64,000 nucleotides of DNA, taken from contig CM072345.1 in the NCBI GenBank assembly GCA_036874045.1, positions 14,104,001 through 14,168,000 on the forward strand, given 5' to 3'. The notes under the pieces are model-generated. The model saw nothing but the letters and a program-made list of their open reading frames with translations. It was not told the origin of the DNA and searched no databases. Positions 36,782-46,200 of the stretch are shown in pieces (position 1 is the first letter of the stretch; each line of letters opens with the position of its first letter). This stretch comes from Cymodocea nodosa. Lineage: Eukaryota; Streptophyta; Magnoliopsida; Alismatales; Cymodoceaceae. The position numbers were made by a program, and so were the translations under genes.

Positions 36782-36983
36782 CTGCGGCAGCCAAATCCAA
36801 CACAATTAAAATTCACCATCCGTTACCTCTGTTCTACGAAACCAGTGCTTCGGAACATTTGTTTTATCAAAGACTAAACGAGATCTGACGGAGCACCACA
36901 AAGTATGCACAAGATCCAAAGCAACGCGAGATCCAAGTAAGCAGCAACTCACTCGATCAACCCCGTCCACACAGCAAATCAGC

Positions 36984-37225
36984 AAAAAAAAAAAAAAAAA
37001 ACCAGGACATCAGGCAATGCAGAATTCGAGCAGAATCCACTAAGCAAAGCTCGAAACAACCCTAATATCGATCCAGACAACCAAATCCGGGCACCAATGC
37101 GCCGTCCCCACCTCAACACCACACAAACAAGGCAAATCTATCCCCGACAAACTTAGACTGAGATCTAGATAATGGATTCCACGGGCACGAGTAACAGAGA
37201 CCGTAGGGTAAGAACGAAAACCTGG
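36984..37225. repeat. Extra segment in the upstream MFS intron copy, led by an A-tract
   Basis: The two copies of intron 1 align closely on either side (CACACAGCAAATCAGC and CGGTGGGAAAGGAAA). Between them the upstream copy has about 225 bp more, starting with 18 A residues at 36984-37001. The downstream copy has only about 6 bp there. It is an insertion in one copy or a deletion in the other; the extra sequence resembles no element I know. Confidence 0.7.
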
Positions 37226-37263
37226 AAACCGAAACAATCGGTGGGAAAGGAAAGACGGCGTAC

Positions 37264-37414
37264 CCATCATGAGGGAGTAGACGACGAGGTAATTGTTCTT
37301 GAACGAATTGAAGACGGATGTGGTGTTGATCCGGTCCGCGCTGGTCTTGCTCAGCTCCATCGCTGCCACCACCACCGACAGCCCTCCGAAAAACAGGTAG
37401 TAGAACACCTCCAT
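37264..37414 (-). CDS. Second (alternative) first exon of the MFS gene
   Basis: A 151-bp segment, exactly the length of MFS exon 1 (35163-35013), with the same ATG, the same open frame and the same donor phase (ATG-ATG-G before GT). It encodes GGLSVVVAAMELSKTSADRI and FNSFKNNYLVVYSLMM with no damage. Compared with family members I remember (AALELSKTG-DRIN), it is closer to consensus than the exon 1 attached to the gene body. A TATA box lies 160 bp upstream. The exon 2 copy right after it is truncated, so a useful product requires splicing about 2.5 kb on to the intact exon 2 at 34778, which would join in frame. It could equally be a silent leftover of tandem duplication. Confidence 0.7.
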
Positions 37415-37573
37415 TGCGATAGCGGCACCGGCAGCTCCACCACCACCACCACCAGCAGAAAAGGAAGAAAAGGTCCCTACCTTTCCTGTCGTACGGGGCT
37501 ACGAGCTTCGCTCTTCCCTTCACCAACCTTTCTCTGTATGACGGCAGAAGGGAGAAGGCACCGAGATGGGTAG

Positions 37574-37581
37574 CTTTTATA
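37574..37581 (-). promoter_or_regulatory. TATA box upstream of the second MFS first exon
   Basis: TATAAAAG on the minus strand, 160 bp before the ATG at 37414. The 5' UTR homology between the two first-exon copies ends before this point, so the downstream copy has no counterpart. Confidence 0.55.
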
Positions 37582-39668
37582 GTTTTTTTTATAACGTCAT
37601 CTTTGTATTCATAAATAACAATAATTAAAATAATAGTTAATAGATTGACCGAAAGAACTGAACCGCCGTCGTCGATTCACATAAAAAAAAAAGGTTTGTT
37701 TTAGCAGGAAAGTTCAGAATTAAAAATTTTAAAAAAAAATTCTGACTTTTCTAGTGTTTATATTACACGAGAAATTTATTCTTAACTTTATAAAATACAA
37801 AAAGAAATTTATTTTTAACTTTTAGATCATTAGAACTCTAAAAATGGAGAAACACTAGAGATTCTTTTGTATATGTTAATATAATATATAATAAATATCA
37901 TTATATTATTTAAATATTATATGATATATATAAATATTTATTATTTATATAAAGTAATATAGTATATATCAATATTTATAAAGTAATGTATTATAATTAT
38001 CATTATTTATATAAGTTGTAATTATAAATATATATGCTATTATTTATTTATTATTATTACGATTATTATATTTCAATTTATCATAGTTATGTTGATATCT
38101 ATATATCATATTTATTATTTATATGATTATTATCATGTTATAATTAATTTAATTATTAATAATTCATGATTTATTATAAGGTCAATAATATATATTAAAG
38201 TTTAAATTATTCATTGAAACTTTAAATTACACAATTTTTGACTTTCTAATTTCAAATAAACAATTTTAAATTTCACTTTTTTAACCTTTTATTTTCTTTA
38301 TTTTTACTTTCTGATTTTTATTTTTTTTTTGAACTTTTTATTTCTTTAATTTTTGTACTTTCTGATGCGACATAAACAGATCTTAAGAAATCTTTTACAG
38401 GTTCACATTATTTTTATAAACCAAACAAATTGTCACATGATTTCTGCCTCTTCTTGTTGGAAAAAAAATGTAAATTACCATCATACCGAGGGTCGTATTG
38501 AAAAAATTGCATATAAATTTCTGGATAGATGTAAAAGCTTCGAAATAATATCTAAATGATAAAAGAAATAACAAGCATTCCAAATGGTGTGATCTAGAGT
38601 TAGCATCTAGTAATCCAAAAGAAATTTAAATAATATCCCGACGCGAATCCGATACATCTCATCCCTTTACTCTTTAGTATATGCGAATTAATTGACTCTG
38701 ATAATTCGATTAGTTAATCGTAATTGATACTCATATGATTTATGATAAAGAATCGACACTAGGGACGTACACAGACATGTGCACAGATTCGATCCGACGA
38801 TGGAGATTCCATGAAGTACCGGTGAAGGAGATGTTGATGTTTTCGGATCATTCCAACGGTTGGGTGGTCCGAATATTTAAAAGTCGATCCAATGGATCAA
38901 AAGAAAAAAAAAGAAGATAGCTCGACCTTAAAAAGAAATATGGGCCGACACTGCCCGATCATTAAAAATGGGCGCCCAACATGGTTCAAATGATCGGGCC
39001 GTACCGCTTAATGGTACGATCCAATCGTATCGGACCGTATCGATCTGATTCGACCCGAGTACCCGACCCAACACAAGTATAGATGAAACATGAAGACTTT
39101 CTCGAAGAAAATGTGTACAGACCACCGAACACTTTATGGATTAGTTTATTATCGTTGCCATCACTTAACGTAGATAAAACAGATTATTTCTGTTGGTTGA
39201 AATTTATCCTAGAAAAAATAGTTGACCAACGGTGTCAATATTTTTGTAATATTTCAAATAGTAAAATATTGGCTCTCAAAATCTAAAGCGTAATCTTCAA
39301 AAGGTACAACGATATACATTTCGCTGCGAAAATGTTTTCTTTTGTTGGAGAATCAGGGAAAATAGATTGAACTAGCTCCTAGCACTGTAGATTTTAGTGA
39401 AAAGTAGTAGCAAATTTATGATTCTCTTCTGAGATTGAGTGTTCGCTTGAAAGATTAAAAATAAAATTCACGAAATCATCGCAAAGTAATAAATCGGCAA
39501 AATTTCAAGAACGATAAAGCAAAGATTTCGAAAATATAAAGAATGCCGGGAAAACGCTGCAAATTTGCAGTCCCGCGAGAGAGAAGGGACGTTAAATTTA
39601 AAACATTACTAGCTCCACGTGTGATCACTTATTACACACCACCACTTGCCAGCGACAGTGCACGCAGA
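37582..39668. other. AT-rich intergenic region before the RABA3-type gene
   Basis: Very AT-rich from 37720 to 38360, with short palindromic ATATATAAT runs that suggest decayed mobile or satellite DNA. A GC-richer patch at 38940-39070 (GGGCCGTACCGCTTAATGGTAC and CGACCCGAGTACCCGACCC) recalls the ends of hAT-type elements but has no partner that I can find. The RABA3 promoter occupies the right end. No gene seen. Confidence 0.45.
39616..39621. promoter_or_regulatory. G-box (CACGTG) in the RABA3-type promoter
   Basis: Perfect CACGTG palindrome within CCACGTGTGATC, 48 bp upstream of the start codon. G-boxes bind bZIP and bHLH factors in light, ABA and stress responses. At this distance it could lie in the 5' UTR. 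Confidence 0.4.
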
Positions 39669-41032
39669 ATGGGGAGCCTCGGCTGCGATCTTGCCGGGCG
39701 ACCGCCAGTCTCGGCTCAGGCTCTCCCGGAAAAGGGCGTGGACTACGTCTTCAAGATCGTGGTGGTCGGGGACTCCGCGGTCGGGAAGACGCAGATGCTT
39801 GGGAGGTTCACGCGCGACGACTTCGCGTTCGACTCCAAGTCGACCATCGGAGTCGAGTTCCAGACGCGCACCGTCTCCATCAATGGAAAACTCGTCAAGG
39901 CTCAGATCTGGGACACCGCCGGCCAGGAGAGGTGAGTGTCCTGACCTGCACCGTTTTCCTTCGTCTTCCGTAATCTCTGTCGTCGCACATTAGAGAGAGA
40001 TAGAGGAATTTACCTCATATTTAAATCGGTTCTGTTGACGCGTGCCCTACATTTTGAGAATTTGGAGTCATGAACTGATCATATGATTCCCTAGCCGATT
40101 GGAACCGCTGGTTGTAATTCTACACGCCACACTATCATATCATGTTCTGCTCTTTCTAGGCGTATTTTGAGCTAGAATTAGTTGCAGAATCCATGGTATT
40201 TTCTTGTTCATCAATAGTATGCTCATCATGTGATGTTTCATTGTTACCTCAAAAGCTAAACTAGAGGTTTTGTTAACTAAACCATTGAAGTAATAAAATT
40301 CAGATGTATTACTTGTAGGAGTGAAATGTGCTACCAACTACTACTCCACAGAGGGAATTGAATCCTGTGATTTATAACAATGGCCCCATCGTTTGCCGTT
40401 CTGAATCCTGACCTAACATGCCATACCGAAGTGCCAAGGACGACCATGACCATTAGGAAGGAAATGTTTCACCCAAACTGTTGGTTTTTCTGTCACATAG
40501 TCGAAGTGCAGGAGGCTTCTCAGTTCTTCCTCATGTTGGTTTGACGTGTAGGTACAGAGCAGTCACCAGCGCATACTACAGGGGTGCCCTGGGAGCAATG
40601 CTGGTGTACGACATCACGAAGAGGGAATCCTTCGACCATGTAGCCAGATGGGTTGACGAGCTCCGCGCTCACACCGACAATTCCGTCGTGATCATGCTCG
40701 TTGGAAACAAGGCCGATCTCAAAGACCGGAGAGCTGTGTCGACGGAGGACGCCATCGAGTTTGCGGAGGAGCAAGGCTTATTCTTCTCAGAGACGTCTGC
40801 CTTGAGCGGCGAGAACATAGACTCTGGGTTCTTCACCTTGCTGGAAGAGATCCATGCAGCGGTCTCGAGAAAGAAACTCCTTGGCGGTGAGGACGAAGAA
40901 AAGAAATCTGGGAGCAACGATGGCGGCGGCGGTGTTCTGGTTCTGAAAGGGACAAGGTTGGCAGTTGCTCCCGAGGGGAAGGAGATGGAACTGAGTGCTT
41001 TCAGCAATGGCCACTCTTCTTGCTCTTGCTAA
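39669..41032 (+). CDS. RABA3: Rab GTPase of the RABA (Rab11) group, RABA3-like
   Basis: Two exons, 39669-39931 and 40552-41032, give 247 residues. All GTPase motifs are present: GDSAVGKT at 34-41, [11 protein letters not shown] (switch I region), WDTAGQE at 81-87 with the intron right after the following Arg, then [23 protein letters not shown] and ETSAL. The C terminus SCSC gives a CSC geranylgeranylation motif for membrane anchoring. RABA GTPases control trans-Golgi-network and recycling traffic to the plasma membrane and cell plate. An intron at the [12 protein letters not shown] border is typical for plant RABA genes. The motifs [41 protein letters not shown] and the CSC ending point to RABA3. 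The insert with a Gly-rich run before the tail ([20 protein letters not shown]) is somewhat long. The gene is GC-rich. Confidence 0.9.
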
Positions 41033-41387
41033 ATATAGTCACTTCCTTTGCTCCGTTTGTTGAACATATATGGGCGGGCTTGCTTTCTCTATGGTTGGGT
41101 ATTCACCATTCACACTCCAGTCATTGATGTGTGACAAGAAATCTTGGTGGTGGTGTTGCTTTCTTCACTTCACTAATAATCCACCACATTATTTGACAAG
41201 AAATCTTCACTAGATTCGAAAGAAATCCCAACATGGAATTGGACCGGGACCAAGACCAAGACCAAACAACAACAGAATCTGAACATCAATGACAAAAGGC
41301 AAAGAGGGCACCATTTATTCCCATGACACAGAAACCAAGACAAAGAGGGCAAAGGAGAATAAAAAAAAACCATCTCGAATCTGTTCA
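41033..41387. other. Convergent 3' region between the RABA3-like and aldolase genes
   Basis: 355 bp between two genes ending toward each other; presumably two short 3' UTRs. Nothing else recognised. Confidence 0.5.
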
Positions 41388-42503
41388 TTACTCGCTCCAG
41401 TAGCCGTCGTCTTCCTTGTCGTCGTTGCCATCAATCTTCCCATCGTCATTATCACCAAAAGATTTCTTGAAATTTACCACGTCTTGGACCGCCGCCCGCC
41501 GGAACATCCCCACATCTACAGCCCCCGAAACCATTTGATATCCTCTCCTCCTTATCTCCTCTGGTGGATCATGAGGCATGGCAAAACCACCCAAGTACAC
41601 CTTCTTCTTCTTCTTGTTTTTGTTCTCTTTCCCACCGAATTCCAACACTTTCCTCTCTCCTTCCATCAACACCTTCCTCACTTCCTTGTGCGCGGGCCTC
41701 CACAGGTAACCAAGGCTGGCGCTCAAGTCCAACGGCCCCATCTGCACGCAGTCCACCCCATCGACGCCCATGATCGCCTCGATGTTCGCCATGGATTCCC
41801 CGCTCTCGATCTGGACCATGATGAGGAGCTCGTCCTCGTAGTTCTGGAGATAGTCCTCGTCGATGCCGTACGCCGACGCCCGGACCAACGTGTGGGCGGA
41901 CCCGCGGATGCCTTTAGGTGGGAACTTGCAGAAGGAGACGGCGCCGGCAGCGTCGGCGGCGGTCTCAATCATTGGGAACATGATCCCCTGGGGACCGAGA
42001 TCGAGGGCTTTCTTCGCCCAGGCTGCGGTGGACTCCGGTAGACGGAGGACGGCAGCGGTGTTGGTGGCGGCGAGGGCGTGGAGACAGGGAAGCGCGTCGG
42101 AGATGCCGGTCGGGCCGTGCTCCATGTCGACGACGACGTAGTCGTAACCGGCGAGGCCGGCGATCTCGGCGAGGGTGGGGGAGGAGCTGAGCAGGAAGAG
42201 GCCGTAGAGGGTCTCTCCTGAGGAGAGGCGGGACTTAAGGGAAGTTGGTCTTGCGGTGGAAATGCTGGTGGTGGCGAAGGCGGAGGAGGGGATGAGGGTG
42301 TTGGTGCGTTTGGAGTGGAGTGGAAGCGAGGGCATGGAGATGATGGGGCTCTTGCGTGGTTTGGGGATCGGACATGTGACTGGGGTCGTGGGTCTTGCTA
42401 GGACTTGGGAAAGGTGGGTGGTGACGGAGGCAGTGGTGGTGCGGTTGCAACCGACGACGACGGGGGAGGAGAACATTGTCGAGAACACGGCGGAGGAGAA
42501 CAT
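41388..42503 (-). CDS. HpcH/HpaI-type class II aldolase, organelle-targeted (At4g10750-like)
   Basis: A single-exon gene. The core reads SLKSRLSSGETLYGLFLLSS, GYDYVVVDMEHGPTGISDAL, LDLGPQGIMFPMIETAADA, FPPKGIRGSAHTLVRAS, IMVQIESGESM and VDCVQMGPLDLSASLGYLW. These hold the metal and catalytic residues of the family (His of EHGP, Glu of QIESG, Asp of GPLDLS). Members cleave or form 2-keto-3-deoxy acids; the plant substrate is not established. Chosen start at 42503 gives 371 residues with a Ser/Thr-rich leader of about 85 residues that suits plastid or mitochondrial import. The open frame also runs up to an ATG at 42638, which would add 45 residues less like a transit peptide. The C-terminal tail is acidic (DNDDGKIDGNDDKEDDG). 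The start is 766 bp from that of MTA, head to head. Confidence 0.9.
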   Translation of the reverse strand: MFSSAVFSTMFSSPVVVGCNRTTTASVTTHLSQVLARPTTPVTCPIPKPRKSPIISMPSLPLHSKRTNTLIPSSAFATTSISTARPTSLKSRLSSGETLYGLFLLSSSPTLAEIAGLAGYDYVVVDMEHGPTGISDALPCLHALAATNTAAVLRLPESTAAWAKKALDLGPQGIMFPMIETAADAAGAVSFCKFPPKGIRGSAHTLVRASAYGIDEDYLQNYEDELLIMVQIESGESMANIEAIMGVDGVDCVQMGPLDLSASLGYLWRPAHKEVRKVLMEGERKVLEFGGKENKNKKKKKVYLGGFAMPHDPPEEIRRRGYQMVSGAVDVGMFRRAAVQDVVNFKKSFGDNDDGKIDGNDDKEDDGYWSE

Positions 42504-43269
42504 TTGTTGAGAACACGGCGGAGGAATTGTCGAGGTGTCAGCGTTGTCCACGAGGTGGACTTGAGGAATGAAGCGTGTAAGGGCAGGATTCAGCCATTCA
42601 GGACAGTGCGATTCCCTTTTTTTAAGTAGTGTGAACAAATTCTGGACTTTCGGGACGATGCGAGCTTCTTTTTCCAGTACATTTTTCTATTCGTGCCTAG
42701 GGTTAGGGCACGCGCCGCGACCTTCCTTCTTCTCTCGTCATCGCCTCCGCCGCTTGGTCGGCCATCTGTGGGAAGATGATCCAGCGGTGAAGATCGAGCC
42801 TCGGACATCGTCGATCTGTTTTCCTTAACGCTTAAGTAAAACGATTACATGAAAGAGATAGAACTAACTGGTCTTGAAGGAGGTAAAACAAATCACATTT
42901 ACTATAATATTTATATTCGATAATGATATGCGCAGAATAGTTGACGATTGACGACTTTTAGTCAACTTGTAAAGCCAATGTGAGAAACATGGAAAACCTA
43001 CCTGGTGGTCGTACGATACAAACGACTATTCACATCGACGGGCAACCATCGAAATATTTCTTACGAGAAAACAATAACGATAGAATATTTTAAGTTTTTC
43101 TTATCATAAACTTCAAATTTTGGTTATAATACATTAATCAATTAATTACGTATGAACTTAAACGATAGAGTTAAGTTGTTCTCTCCATATCCGTACCAAC
43201 TCAAAACCCCCCCGGTTCGACTTCGACAGCCTTTTTGCCCGCCACCGCCGTCTTCTCGTCGCCCGCCTC
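42504..43269. promoter_or_regulatory. Divergent promoter region between the aldolase and MTA genes
   Basis: 766 bp between two oppositely oriented start codons, so the two 5' ends may share a control region. No clear TATA box on either side. The aldolase-proximal part is GC-richer and continues the open frame of that gene to 42638. Confidence 0.45.
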
Positions 43270-46200
43270 ATGGAAACCAACCCCGTCGACGACGTCGCCG
43301 CCATCAAGGAGATGCGGAAGCAACTCCAGGATCGCATCGAATCTGGCCGGGCTGCGCAGCACGGTATCATCTCCTCGCTCCAAACCCTAGTCCCTGACCT
43401 CGTCTCCTCCCTCGACCTCTCTCTTCAGCTCATCTGTGCCTTCAACCGCCGCTCCTTTGTGCCCACCCCCAACCCCAATCCACCCAACACTTCCCCGACC
43501 ACTCCCCGCAACAGCAACCGCCGCCGTCCTGCTACCGCCGTTGAGTCCAAGGCCTCCTCGGCTCACACGAGGCTGTCGCCTGACTTCCCTCGCCTCCAAC
43601 AGCCGAACCTCGACGAGTGTGGTGGTGAAAATCGGCTCCTGGTTGTTCGCACGATGGTGGCGGTCTGCCTTCTGGAGCGCGTACCTTTCACGGCGATAGA
43701 CTCCGCAGCTTTGTTGAGGAAGATCGAGGGGGAGAGTTCCTCTGCAACGTTGGCAGAGAAGGCGGCTCTTATCGAGCTTGGAGGAGAGTCTGGGACGATT
43801 TCTGCAATCGAGATGGCGCTTCGTTGCATTGCCGAGGAGAACGGGGGGGTGGAATTGGATGAGTTTATGGTCAGTGGGAAGTCGAGGATCATCGTTTTGG
43901 GGATTGATCGTAATAGGTTGCTGAAGGAACTACCTGAGACTTCTCAACAGCAACAACAGCAGCAGCAGCAGCAGACGGAAACGAATGCTAACGACGGCAA
44001 TACCCAGAATCAGCCAATGCCAGGGGTTGATGCAAACGGCAGTAGTGGAGCTTTGATGCCTAGGCCGCCTCTGGATATGTGGATGGGTCCTGGTGGTGAT
44101 CCGCATATGCCTGGCATGATGCATATGTACCCTGGGGCCGGTCCGCCAGCACCGATGGTGGGTGTGAGAAGTGGACCCAGAGGAATGGGTCTGATGGGCA
44201 TGTCGAGGATGATGGGCATGCCTCCTCTTCATAGGCCACCAGTGGCACCTAGTTCCTCTAGTATAACACCACCAAAAGCAAGGTCCGAAGAAGATGACTT
44301 GAAGGACTTAGAGGCTTTGCTCAATAAGAAGTCTTTTAGAGAGATGCAGAAGTCAAAAACTGGGGAGGAGCTTTTGGACCTCATACATAGGCCAACTGCA
44401 AAAGAAACTGCTGTTGCAGCAAAGGTTTGTTAATTGTTAGGAATTCATCCTCGTTGCATATAAAGCATTCTGAAATTTCGAATATGGTTATTTATTTTAC
44501 TAACATTATGTCAGCATTACAGATTTATTGTTCATTTATTATTTGAGATAACAAAAGGAATGCGATAAATTAAATGCTAGGTGGAGGAATCTCTTCTAAT
44601 TTCTTATCATTTACTCCTTTAATTTACATTTGTTGCTCAAATTGAAATCATTATAGTTTGATGTCATCGTTATTTCTATACCTTGCAAGTGTATATATAT
44701 ATAATCCAAGTTTTTATTTGTTTCCAGTTTAAAACAAAAGGTGGTTCCCAACTAAAGGAATATTGTTCAAATCTAACAAAGGAAGATTGTAGACGTCAAT
44801 CAGGTTCCTACATTGCATGTGAGAAGGTTAGTGTGATTAAAACACTGGTCGGTTTTGTGGGTACTGAGCTTTTCATTATGTAGTCTGAAACATATGCTCA
44901 TATGCCTTTAAATGTTATGCGGTATTTCCATGTGTTTAATATGCTGTAGAATTGACTCATAGGCGGTTAGCTTCCATTGAACTGCCAATAAACATATAAT
45001 CATAAACTTTGAACTGTCACACAGCATTTTCCTTGTTTTTTTAAACTACCAATCTTCTATCATTTGTTCAGAATTTCTAGTTCATTGTTACTTGAGCACA
45101 CGTCTATCATCCATCAAATGTCTTATTCATAATTCATTCTACAAATATAGTGACTTTTGTGAAAGATAGGAGAGATGATGATGTGATGGCACCAAAATGA
45201 TACTTCTTTTTTAGTTTTTGTATTATTATTCTACCATGTGCATACCTTAAATATACTATTGTGATAAATGGAATGTCATCATTCTATATCGACTATTAAA
45301 GGGTTTTTTGACCAGAAAAGGAAAACTTTTCATCATGATTTCTTTTTTACCCATACTAATGGGGGGTTTGACCTTGGACTTGATTCTCCACCACTGATGA
45401 ATGAATTGAGCAATTGGTTCAACTAACCTTCCTTTGACCTATCACTTGGATGTTGCCTAATCAATTGATCATGCCAATGTCAAACTATTAACATCACTCA
45501 ACTAAACAAGTGAAGCTAAGCCATGTTAGAGGAGTAAATTGCAAGAGTCATGCCCATCAAGAGTTGTGCATTGTATGCTCATTGATAATGGGATGATATT
45601 CATCTATCATTGCTAGCCATGTGGACTGTTATAAATATCCCTTAATGTATCTCTAATTAAAGAAAACAGGCATGGTAACTGATTCTTGAATTCTTAGTCT
45701 AATTTTGATCTCCCACTCTCATCAAAGATTCTAATTGACACCTGTATGACTTGGATATCAGAGAACCTTTGGGTCCTTGACATTGAAGACTAAGTGATTG
45801 CCTTTAGCATATTGAGCACCTTCTCACTTTATAGGTTCAATGTCTAGGTTTTGGTTATTGTTCAACTTGTTGTTAATGAATGAGCACCCATGAGGTATTT
45901 TATAAAGGGCACACAAGATTAGATGGTGTCATTTGTGGGAATTAGTCTTCAACCAAATGTGTAAGAAACATGATTCACATGACGTCTGAAGCACATCTTT
46001 TTAGCAAACCAATGTAGTTCTATGATATGTTTGACTTGGTAACTTGAGGGTTTGTGAAATCATGTCACACATTCAAATGATAGGATATGAAGCTTTTAGG
46101 GATAATGTTCTTTGTTTACACGCATAACATAACTCACTCATATGGAGTCAATTTTATTAATTAGTGAAAGGGTAGACAAACTTAGCATGCGTTGATTCCA

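Noticed and set aside
38940-39070. GC-rich patch resembling a hAT terminal region
   Set aside because: No transposase pieces or matching inverted end nearby; too short to call.
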